The notes below the pieces were generated by a model, which was given only the letters and a program-made list of their open reading frames with translations, made no database searches and had not been told where the DNA came from. The translations under genes were made by a program, and so were the position numbers. DNA of 64,000 bases, taken from the NCBI GenBank assembly GCA_947303335.1, contig CAMYYB010000006.1, forward strand, positions 1 through 64,000, in the 5' to 3' direction. Origin of the DNA: an uncultured Bacteroidales bacterium. GTDB taxonomy: Bacteria > Bacteroidota > Bacteroidia > Bacteroidales > F082. Shown here in pieces: positions 28,421 through 39,900 of this stretch; within the stretch, counting starts at the first letter, position 1; the number at the start of each line of letters is the position of its first letter.

Positions 28421-28560
28421 CGGCATCGAAAACCAAAATAATGCCAAAAATTACCATCATACGGGATGTTCCACTGGCATCACTCTCTCTTATATCTGGA
28501 AATCCGACTATAAGCGCATGAGGATATAAAAAATACGACCCACCATATTAATTAATTGTC

Positions 28561-28568
28561 TATCTTTG
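28561..28568 (+). promoter_or_regulatory. Bacteroidetes -7 element (TATCTTTG) for metG
   Basis: 28 bp upstream of metG ATG at 28597. Confidence 0.55.
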
Positions 28569-28596
28569 CAGGCTTAATCTCAAAACAAGAACAACA

Positions 28597-30657
28597 ATGG
28601 AATCAACGAACAAACACTTCAAACGTTACACTGTAACCACAGCTTTGCCCTACGCCAACGGTCCTGTGCACATCGGCCATTTGGCAGGTGTCTATATCCC
28701 AGCCGACACGTATGTTCGTTATTTGCGAATGTGTGGTGCTGAAGTGCTGTTTGTCGGTGGTTCCGACGAGCACGGTGTGCCGATTACCATCAAGGCGGAG
28801 AAAGAAGGCGTTACGCCTCAGGATATTGTCGACCGCTATCATGAAATCATCAAGAAATCATTTGAAGAACTTGGCATGAGTTACGACATCTACTCACGCA
28901 CCTCGTCGAAGATGCATCGCGGCACAGCCCAGGAGTTCTTCAAGAAACTCTACGACGAAGGGAAATTCATCGAGAAGGAGACGGAGCAATACTTCGACCC
29001 TGAAAGACAGAAGTTCCTTTCGGATAGATATATCGTCGGTACCTGCCCGAAATGTGGTGCCGATGGTGCCTACGGCGACCAATGCGAGAAATGTGGCTCT
29101 TCTCTGAGTCCTGATGAACTGATTAATCCGCATTCGCAGCTCAGCGGTGCTGCTTTGGTCAAGAAGCCTACCAAGCATTGGTACCTGCCACTCGACCAAT
29201 ATGAAGGTTGGCTTCGCGAATGGATTCTCGAAGGTCACAAGGAATGGAAAGTAAACGTTTACGGTCAGGTGAAAAGCTGGCTTGACGGTGGCCTGCAGCC
29301 CCGTGCCGTCACCCGCGATTTGGACTGGGGTGTGCCCGTCCCGATTGAGGGTACCGAAGGCAAGGTGTTGTACGTCTGGTTTGATGCCCCCATCGGCTAT
29401 ATCAGCAATACGAAGGAAATCTGCGAACAACGCGGCGAGGATTGGGAGAAGTGGTGGAAAGACCCTGAGACCAAGCTGGTTCACTTCATTGGTAAGGACA
29501 ACATCGTGTTCCACTGCATCATCTTCCCCTGTATGTTGAAGGCATACGGCGATTACATCATGCCTGAAAACGTCCCTGCCAACGAGTTCCTCAATCTTGA
29601 GAATGATAAAATCTCGACCTCGCGCAACTGGGCCGTGTGGCTTCATGAGTATTTGCAAGAGTTTCCTGGCAAGCAGGATGTGCTGCGTTATGTGCTCACT
29701 GCCAATGCGCCCGAGACTAAGGATAATAACTTCACATGGAAGGATTATCAGGACCGCAACAACAACGAGCTATTGGCCATCTTCGGCAACTTCGTTAACC
29801 GTACCTTGGTGCTGACGCATAAATATTATGAAGGTGTAGTGCCGGCTATGAACCACCTCAACGAAACGGATCTGGCCACTATCGCCGAGATGAACAGTTA
29901 TCCCGACAAGATTGGCTACCTCATACAGAACTTCAAGTTCCGCGAAGCCTTGTCGGAACTGATGAATCTGGCCCGTCTGGGTAACAAATACCTCACCGAC
30001 AACGAGCCTTGGAAGCAAATCAAGACCGACCCCAATCGGGTGAAGGACGTGATGGCGGTGTCGTTGCAAATCGTGGCACACCTTGCCATCTTGAGCGAAC
30101 CCTTCCTGCCTTTCAGTGCGAAGAAGCTTCAAAAGATGTTAGGTTTGGAGTTCCAGGGTTGGGACGATGCTAAGAATACTGTATTGCTGGTCGAGGGTCA
30201 TATGATTAATCAGCCGGAGCTGTTGTTCGAAAAGGTGGAAGACAGCGTGGTGGCTGCCCAGCTGCAGAAGTTGGAAGAAACCAAGAAGGCCAACCAAATG
30301 AACGCCTGGAAGCCCGCCGAGGTGAAGCCGGTGGTGAGTTTCGACGATTATATGAAGGTGGATGTCCGTGTGGGTACCATCCTCGAATGCCAGAAGGTTC
30401 CAAAGGCCGACAAATTGCTGCAGTTCCTCATTGACGATGGCATGAACAAACGCACCATCGTCAGTGGTATCGCCAAGTATTACACCGAGCCTGAGAAGCT
30501 GGTGGGCAAGCAGGTCTGCTTTATCGCCAACTTCGAGCCGCGCAAGCTCAAGGGCGTAGTCAGCGAGGGCATGATTCTCTCCGCCGAGGACAAGGACGGT
30601 CGTCTCGTCCTCCTCTCGCCCAGCGACCTCGTCGCCCCAGGCTGCTCAGTAGGATAG
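28597..30657 (+). CDS. metG: Methionyl-tRNA synthetase with C-terminal tRNA-binding domain
   Basis: 686 aa; [18 protein letters not shown], zinc-site [27 protein letters not shown]-terminal [20 protein letters not shown]. Confidence 0.97.
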   Translation: MESTNKHFKRYTVTTALPYANGPVHIGHLAGVYIPADTYVRYLRMCGAEVLFVGGSDEHGVPITIKAEKEGVTPQDIVDRYHEIIKKSFEELGMSYDIYSRTSSKMHRGTAQEFFKKLYDEGKFIEKETEQYFDPERQKFLSDRYIVGTCPKCGADGAYGDQCEKCGSSLSPDELINPHSQLSGAALVKKPTKHWYLPLDQYEGWLREWILEGHKEWKVNVYGQVKSWLDGGLQPRAVTRDLDWGVPVPIEGTEGKVLYVWFDAPIGYISNTKEICEQRGEDWEKWWKDPETKLVHFIGKDNIVFHCIIFPCMLKAYGDYIMPENVPANEFLNLENDKISTSRNWAVWLHEYLQEFPGKQDVLRYVLTANAPETKDNNFTWKDYQDRNNNELLAIFGNFVNRTLVLTHKYYEGVVPAMNHLNETDLATIAEMNSYPDKIGYLIQNFKFREALSELMNLARLGNKYLTDNEPWKQIKTDPNRVKDVMAVSLQIVAHLAILSEPFLPFSAKKLQKMLGLEFQGWDDAKNTVLLVEGHMINQPELLFEKVEDSVVAAQLQKLEETKKANQMNAWKPAEVKPVVSFDDYMKVDVRVGTILECQKVPKADKLLQFLIDDGMNKRTIVSGIAKYYTEPEKLVGKQVCFIANFEPRKLKGVVSEGMILSAEDKDGRLVLLSPSDLVAPGCSVG

Positions 30658-30673
30658 AATAATCACACCCAAA

Positions 30674-30707
30674 GGAGAAATCGCGAGGTGCTACCCGCGA
30701 TTTCTCC
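30674..30707. other. Perfect 12-bp-stem inverted repeat downstream of metG
   Basis: GGAGAAATCGCG-aggtgctacc-CGCGATTTCTCC; loop can add a GGT/ACC pair; no T-run on + strand. Confidence 0.8.
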
Positions 30708-30950
30708 GACGTGAAAAAGAAAAAAATAGAAAAAATCAAAAAAATATCAAATTCAACTAAGGGTAAAATCGAAGTTATTAGTCATTAAAATGTCTAGACA
30801 ACAAAAAAACGCGTTTACTATGCATTCGAATGCGCATCTTATGCTTAGGAAATTTGCTGCCACCATGCCTTCTGGCATAGGTGGAATTGCCATTTATAGA
30901 CAAGACAACTATTATTCAATTCACTTATTTATTAACTTAAATCACTCATT

Positions 30951-33900
30951 ATGAAGAAGAAAGTTTTTTCTTTGATGATGACGCTTTTGCTCGCCTTCAT
31001 AGGTGTGGCGAAGGCGGAGACCATTGAGATTGGAACTGGCACGAGTACTACGTACTATGTCCCGTTCAACAGTCTCTATGGCTACTCGTTCACTGAGCAG
31101 GTTTACTCTGCCAGTGACATTGGGACTGCTGGAAGCATCACCTCCATCAGTTTCCACCTCGGTTCGAGCTACAGTACCGAACAGACGAACCAGATTGCTC
31201 TGTACATGAAGAATGTGTCGAGAAGCAGCTTCTCGAGCACTTCGGACTACGAGACTGTCACCACCGGTGACATGGTGTACTCGGGCATGTGGACCATTCC
31301 GGCCAACTACACCGGCTGGGTGACCATCACCCTCGACACCCCCTTCGCCTACGACGGGACGAGTAATCTGATGGTAGCCATGCACGAATCGACCTCTGGC
31401 TACAGCACCCGTTACTTCACCTACACCTCGGTGACTAACGCCAGTGTGCAATGGTACAGCGATTCGTACAACCCGAATCCGTACGACTTGAGTTCGTACT
31501 CCGGCTCCAGCTACACGCGCAACTATCTGGCCAACGCCCAGCTTGAAATCACCGCTGGCGGTGGTGCTGGCGCTGGTAATCAGATTTTCGCTGTTCAGGA
31601 TGGCGAAATCGTCGAGACCGTTGAAGTTGGCGAACGCCCGAACGGCTGCTGGATGGAACCTTTCGTCTTCCAGATCCGCAACACGGGTGCTCCTGTCACG
31701 GTGACCAACCTCGACTGGACTCCCAACACCTATTTCACTCTTGCTGACGACGAACTCCTTCCGTTCGCCCTGAGTCACAATGCTGAACAAGACATCGCAC
31801 TGAACACGGGTGATGCCCAAGGCAACACCGACTGGCAGATGGTGGCTATCTACGGCACTGGCCGTACTGCTGCCGTTTGGAACATCCACGTCGATGCTTA
31901 CGACCCCGCCATCCCGGATGTGGTCGAAATGGCCTACGACTTCGGCACTATCGCCGCTGGCTTCAGCTATCAAGGTGTTCCTTCACAGATCACTCCTACC
32001 ACGCTGCATAACGACTACACCCTGCCCTTCCCCGAAATCGAAGAAGGCGTGGATGCCGTCTATAAGTTCACGGTGGAAAGCGACATGATTCTCAACGCCT
32101 ATGTTGACGAAAATGCTGAAAACGGTAAGGTGGCCCTCTACACCGAGGACTTCTACGGTGAAGGTGGCCCGATGGCCGACAACAACTACACTGGCCTGAA
32201 CCTCAACGGTGGCAGCGGTGGTAGTGGTGGTGGCGGTGCAGCCTTCCAAGCCCAAATCGGTGAAGGTACCAGCACTTCGACCTATTTCCCCTTCCACACC
32301 TTGTGGAACTACTCCTTGGCTGAGAACCTCTTCCTCGCTTCCGAGCTGACCGAGGCCGGTGTGACCACCGCCCCGATGACCAGCTTGAGCTGGTATGTCT
32401 CCTCCACCAGCTGCACGACTCCCCAAAACAACATCAGCATCTGGATGGCCAATGTGAGCGATGCTGCTCTGACCACCACTTCACACACCACTGATGGTAT
32501 GACGCTCGTTTACACGGGTAACAGCGTGCTTCCTACAGCTGGTGAATGGAATGAGTTTGTCTTCAATGCTGGCAACTTCGCTTGGGACGGCCACAGCAAC
32601 ATCCTCATCCTCTGCACTCGCAACAATGGTAGCTATCAAGGCTCCATCAGCTGGCAGACTCATAACCCAGGCTTCCTGGCTATGACCTATAGCTATTCTG
32701 ACACCAACGGAGGCTATTACGTGGCTACCGCACCTCAAACGGGTATGTACACTTCGACAACCAACCGCGCCAACATCATCTTCAAGGGCGGCAACCGCGA
32801 AAACACTCGCGACGTGGTCTTGAACGAAGGCTTCGAAGGCGGCAGCATGCCTGCTGGTTGGACTCAAGAAGGTAACGGCACATGGTCTGTCGGTAGTGGC
32901 GACTACAGCACATCAACTGGCTCAGCCACTGGTACATATAATGCCTTAATTACTCATGGTAGTACGGGTAATGTTACGTATCTCATTACTCCTGCCATGG
33001 ACTTGAGCAATGCAACCTCAGCAACGGTGAGCTGCAACTATATTAATAGAAGCTGGGCTGGTGATATTGATGGATTTGGCATTTGCTACCGTGTGAACGG
33101 TGGTGCTTGGAACGAGTTGTTCTCTACCACAACGGCACATTCAACGTGGACTGCCACGGGCGACATCGCTCTTCAAGGTATGGCAGCCAACTATCAGATT
33201 GGCTTCAGATTCACAGACGAGTATGGCTATGGTGTCGGTCTTGACGATATCGTTGTCAATGCCACGATAAGCGGTGGTGGCACCCCGACTCCTGGTCCGA
33301 CTCCTGGTCCGACCCCGACTCCGACTCCTGGTATTACTTTGAACGTCAGTGCTGGTCCCGTCATCGAGAACCTCGGCCTGACCCCTGGCACCTACTATCT
33401 GGTTGCCTCCGCCACGGAAGCCGACTACGATGTGTACATCAATGTTGACCAAATGCCTTGCCCGGCTGTCAATGCTGATGATTATGCCTTCAACCCGACT
33501 CCCGCTGATGATCAAGACGAAGTTGAACCCGGTAGCGTCACGCTGCGTTGGACGAATCCTCAGTATGCCACTGAATGGCGTCTGGTCTTCGGAAGCACCT
33601 ACTATCCGGATCCTAACCACGACCAGACCATCATCACCGACTGGTCCAGCAACATGGCTACCAGCTACACGGTGACCAACCTCTGGAACAACACCAACTA
33701 CTTCTGGCACATCCAGTACAGAAACGCTGCTTGTATGGATGGCGTGAGCAGCCCGATTGTTGGCTTCACCACCCACCTCAACATCCCGACCAACCTCACT
33801 GCTGAAGACTACACTGTATTCAACGATGAGGAAATCGTCCTCCACTGGAATGCTGTTGTCGACCGTACTTACCGTATGTACTTCATCTACCGCGACGGTG

Positions 33901-36900
33901 TGAAGATTGGTCAGACTCAGGTCAACAACATCGGTGCCACTACCTTCACCGATGGTCCTCTGGCTTACAACATGGGTGGTTACACCTATTATGTTACTGC
34001 TATCTACGACGAAGGCGAAAGCGCCCCGAGCGATCCTGTCACCGTGAAGGTTTCTGGTTACGGCGACGTGAACGGTCACGTTTACGAGCAAGACGGCACC
34101 ACTGGCATTGCCAACGCCATCGTGACGATGGTGGGTACCGACGAGTTCGGTGATCCTCACACCTACACCTTCCCCACCGACGGTAATGGCTACTACAGCG
34201 GCCACATCTATGCCGGTGTCTATGATGGTTCGGCTGCCTGCAACGGTTACCAGGGCATTGATGCTCCTGTCCAGGGCAACCCAATCAACATCGACTACAA
34301 CCAGACTACCAGCCCGATCGACTACATCATGGATGAGAACTTCACCCCTGTTTGCCAAGTCATTGCTGAGTACTATCCTGACAGTCTGGATCCCAACAGC
34401 CCGTATGTGAAAGTGTACTGGGGTTGCGGTCTGCCTGGCGGCGAAATCATCGAGGACTTCGAGACCGGTGACTTCAGCCAGTTCGATTGGCAAGTTGATC
34501 CTACCTATCCTTGGAGCATCACCACTACCAACCCCTACGAAGGCACCTACTGCATGAAGAGCGGCGGCGCCGGCGTGGCCAACGTGGTGAGCAACATGAC
34601 CGTGACGGTCAACATCCCCAACGATGGTCTCATGAGCTTCTTCGGCAAGATTTCTTGCGAGAACAGCTGGGATTATGGTTACTTCTACATCGACGGTGTC
34701 CAGATGGGCAGCTACACTGGTGCTGGCCAATGGGCTGAGAGAACCTTCGACATCACCGCTGGTGACCACACCTTCCAGTGGAGATACACCAAAGACAGCA
34801 GCGTCAACAGCAACGATGACTGCTTCTATGTCGACTACATCAACTTCTACAAGCAACCCGAACCCGCTGTTCCGGGCATGACCTACGACTTCGACAACAG
34901 CACCATGCAGGGCTGGACTTCAGTCGATGCCGACGGTGACGGTTATGGTTGGTATGTGGCCAGCGAAATCATGAGCACGGGTTACGGTCACAACGGTTCC
35001 AACGACTGCGTGCTGAGCCAGAGCTACAACAACAGCGTCGGTGTCCTTTATCCTGACAACTATCTCGTTTCGCCTCAGGTGCAGCTGGGTGGTATCGTGA
35101 GATTCTATGCTTGCGCCCAGGATGCTTCCTACGCAGCTGAGCACTTCGGCGTGGCCGTTTCTACCACCAACACGCAACCTGGCTCCTTCACCACCATCCA
35201 AGAGTGGACGATGAGCGCCAAGAGCGTTGACGATGGCGGCAAGGCTGTCCTCAACAGCCGCAGCGGTCGTGCACAAGGCAACTGGTATGAATATACTGTT
35301 GACCTGAGCGCTTACAGCGGCATGGGTTATGTGGCTATCCGTCACTTCAACTGCAGCGATATGTTCTATCTGGATGTCGACGATATCACCATCGGCGAGC
35401 CTGGCAAGAGCATTGCTGAAAACCGTAGCTTGCATCACTACAGAGTGTATCGCACCAACTGCTACAATGATGGTCCTTACGAGGAACCCACCACTGTTCT
35501 GTTGGCTTCTGTCTGGGTGCCTGACACTGTTTATATTGACGTTGAATGGGCTGACCTCCCGGCTGGTGTTTACAAGTGGGGTGTCGGTTCCGTCTATAGC
35601 GGCAATCGCGGCGAAGAAATCGAAGGCGAAATCGTTTGGAGCGAGCCTGTCGGTATCAATCCTGAGATGAACAATCGTGATGTGACCGTCGACTTCGAGA
35701 CGGGTACCCTGCCTGAGGGCTGGACCATCATCCAAAACACCAACGCATGGTATGTCGGCGACCAAGGCAATTATGGCAATCCTGCTGCTGCCTACGGTGG
35801 CACCTATGCAGCCTTTGTCAATGGTTCTGGTACGAGCGGCGACGATTACCTCGTTTCACCTGCTCTCGACTTCAACGGTAGCGGTTCCGTAAGCTTTGCT
35901 TATGTGACCCCGAGCTGGGCTGGTGACATTAACACTTTGGCTGTGGCTTACAGCACTTCAGCTACTGGTCCTTGGACCACCGTTTGGGGACCGCAACAGT
36001 CCACCAGCTGGACGACAGCCAATGTGCCGCTCTCACTGAATGGTACCTATTACCTTGCCTTCGTCAGCCATAACAACTATGGCTACTGCACTGGCGTCGA
36101 TGACATCACCATCAGTGGTGCTGCAGGCGGCGGTGGTAGTGGTGGCGGCGGTGGCAACACCGGCGGCCTCAATGGTCCTGGCGGCGAGCCCATCCAGCTT
36201 GAGCGTGAAAGCGTGATCGTCTGGTCGAACTGCCTCGATAAGGATATGTACCTCGATAATGTCACTGTCACTGTGCTGCTCAACAGCGCTGACAGCCCGG
36301 AAGGCACTACGGTCAGCTTCGTCAATACCAATGAGTATGAACAAGAGACCTACGGTGGTTATAACCTCACCCTCGATGGGAGCGGCTTCTATGCCTTCGA
36401 TAGCTTCCGTCGTGGTGAATATAACATCAGCGTCCGTCACGAGGGTTACGAGCCCATCGACGAAACCCGCCTCATTTGGGACAACGAGGATCTCCGTTAT
36501 GTGATGATTGAAATCCTCTATGGTGTTGAGAATGTCTACGTCTCCCGTACTGGCTGGGCCATGTGGGAAGACAGCCACAACAACCCCGGCGGTAATACTC
36601 CTGGTGGCGGTCAAGGTGGCAATGGCGACACCTTCAGCGTTGACTTCGAAGGCGGTCTGCCTGCTGGCTGGTCTGTCATCGACGGTAACAACGACGGTTG
36701 GACTTGGTGCGCCACCAGTGCCATCCCGAGCACTTGGACTTATTATGCTGGTATAGCTCTCGATTGGTATCACAGTGGCACCGATGCTATGTGCAGCGGT
36801 TCCTACATCAACGGTGTGGGTGCCTTGACTCCTGATGAGTATCTGGTTTCGCCCATGGTGAACCTCGCTAACGGTTCAACCCTGAGCTTCTGGGTGGCTG

Positions 36901-39900
36901 CCACCGACGCCAGCTATGCTGCCGACCACTTCGGTGTGTTTGTCTCCGACAACGGCACCAGCAACTGGACTTCAGTCCAAGAGTGGACACTGACTGCCAA
37001 GAAGAGCGGTTTGATGGGTGGTGCTGGCTCACGCGACGGCAACGGCCTGAGACTCGGCAATTGGTACAACTACAGCGTTGACCTGAGTGCCTACGCTGGC
37101 CAGAAGTACATTGCCTTCCGTCACTTCGACTGCTACGACCAGTACATCATGTGCTTGGACGATGTTGAACTGACCACTGGTGCCAAGAGCGGCAACGAAA
37201 TGCAGCACCTTGAGTACTATAAGGTCATGTGTACCTCTGTCGACGGTGTGCCGATTTACAACCACAACACTGTATGGCCCTTCTGCCAGCTTTCCACCAA
37301 TGAGCCTTACAACGCTCCGCTGGTCGAAGGTGAGCACTACCTCTGCAAGGTCGCTGCCGTTTACAGCACGGGTATCAGCGCTTGGAGCGAGCCTGTCGAA
37401 TGGCAATATGAGCCTTGCGACCACTGGGGACCTGTTGACGAAGTCACTGCGACAACCGTTGGCCAAGGCAACCTTGTTGAGTGGGTGTTTGACCACGGCT
37501 TCAACCCCTACGGTGGTGATACTCCTGGCCCGCAACCTGGTGGTGCTACCTCGTTCACTGAGGGCTTCGAAAACGGCCTCAACGGCTGGAATGTGTTGAC
37601 CGTCCTTGCCGATGGTGGTAGCTGGATTCACAGCGACCAGAACCTCGGTGGCTACGACTATACTACACATGCTCACGGTGGTACTGGCTTTGCCATGTGC
37701 TACTCCTTCGTGGACTATGTGGGTTCCTATAACACAGACAGCTATATGTACACGCCTCAGAAGTACACCATCACCAATGGTTCAACTCTGAGCTTCTTCG
37801 CTGACAACGCCAACGACAGCTATCCTGAGAACTTCTCGGTTTGCATTGCTACTGCCGACAACCCGACTGCTGCTGACTTCACGACTGTTTGGAGCGGTGG
37901 TGCCAAGGGCAACGGTGGCGAAAAGGCTGCTGTCCGTCACGATGGTAACCGTTATGACAACTGGCGTGCCCACAGCATCGACCTCAGCGCCTATGCTGGT
38001 CAGAATGTGTACATCGCCTTCCACGATGTCAACTACGACATGTACGAAATCTGGATTGACGACGTGACCCTGACTCCTGGTGCAAAGGGTGAGTACAATG
38101 CTATGGAAAGCGGTATGCTGAACAGCGGTGCCTACGCTCTCAACATCACCGACATTGCCAACTACGACGAGCGTGTGTACTTCCTCCACAACCTGAGCAA
38201 GGATGTCCGCTTCGACGTCATCAACGGCGAAGCTGCTGGTATGTTCATCGTCAGCACTGCCGCTGGCTATGAAGACATCGACCTCGAAGAGGCTATAAGG
38301 GAATTCAGCTACAACAACAGCATTGAGTTCGGTCAAATGGATAAGGTCCAGGCCGCTGAAACGGCTCTCGCCTACAAGGCTGAAATGCCGATGAGCTTCA
38401 CCAACTCGCTGATGATGGACATCTACGCCCAGAGCCGTGAGAACAACATGTGCGAGTTTGCCGATCCGTTCTGCACCGACAATGGTATGTACGAGTTCCC
38501 GGCTGGCGTCAACGCCGGTAGCGGTGAAACTGGTCCTGACTACGACTGCCTGTACACCACGCCTAACCCGGCTTGGTACTACATGCGCATAGGTGATCCC
38601 GGTTCGATGAATATCCACATGTACAGCACACCTCAAGTCGACATCGACTTCTGCTGCTGGGGTCCCTTCGACGACCCGACCACGCCTTGCCCCTACGGCT
38701 TGACGGAAGACAAGGTCGTCAGCTGCAGCTACAGCACCAGCTGGACTGAGAACTGCATTATTCCTGCCACTGCTCAGACTGGTGAGTACTACATCCTGGT
38801 GATCACCAACTACTCGAACCAGGCCTGCAACATCAACTTCAGCATGATTGAAGGTAGCGGTTCGACCGACTGCGGTATCCTGCCTCCTGTCGACATCATC
38901 GGCTTCTTGATCACGATGGATGGCGAATATCTCGCCTTTGCTGGTCCTACCGACCGCGACTACCTGCATGAGGGTGAGTTTGGTGAACATGAGTACTGCG
39001 TGCGCCCGATCTATCCTGGTGAAATGACCCTGCCCAGCAACAACTTCGGTTGGTCAATGGGTTGCCCGGTCTGCGCCACCAATGGTGACCTCTGCACTCC
39101 TGGTGCTCCTATCCACGGTGAAGCTCTCAACGAAACCGACCAAGCTAAGGTTTGGTGGGGCGATCAGAATCCTGGCCCAGGCGGCTGCGAAGGCGACGAG
39201 TTCACTCTGAACTTCGACGACAGCCAGATGCCTGCTGGTTGGACTACTGTTGATGAAGACGGCGACGGCTTCAACTGGATCCTCGGTTCCGGTTGCGACG
39301 GTATCTACCTTGACGGTGGTAACCTTGCCGGTGCTGGTCATAACGCTTCAGCCGACCTCATCGTCTCTGGTTCCTACAGCAATGTCTACGGTGCTTTGAA
39401 TCCTGATAACTGGCTCATCTCACCCGTTGTGACCCTCTGCGAGAACTCAACGTTCAGCTTCTGGGCTTGCGGTCAGGATGCCAGCTATGTCGCTGAGCAC
39501 TTTGGCGTGGCCGTCTCTGAGGATGGTGGCAATAGCTTCGCTATGGTCCAAGAGTGGACGATGACTGCTAAGAGCAATGGTAGCATGGGCATTGGCCGCG
39601 ACGGTAACTACCGTGCACAAGGCAACTGGCACCAGTACACTGTCGACCTCGGCAACTACGCTGGTGAGGGTCGTAAGATTGCTATCCGCCACTTCAACTG
39701 CACCGATATGTTCATCCTTGATGTCGACGACATCGAGCTGAGCGCTGGTGCCAAGGGTACTCGTGCCGCTATCGTCAGCTACAACGTGTATCGTTCGACC
39801 GAGAACGCCAACTACACCTTAATTGGTAATGTTCCCGCTGTTCCTGGCCAGACCTACTACGAGTACATTGACACGCCTGCCGTTGCTGGTACTTACTACT

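Noticed and set aside
28894-29658. 254-aa minus-strand ORF inside metG
   Set aside because: Antisense to a well-supported methionyl-tRNA synthetase; no family features.
33141-34856. 571-aa minus-strand ORF (also 30942-31973, 34920-35765, 36033-36773, 37782-38990) antisense to the giant adhesin
   Set aside because: Low-complexity V/H/D/G-rich translations typical of the antisense of C-ending, codon-biased genes; no recognisable family; the + strand ORF is clearly coding.
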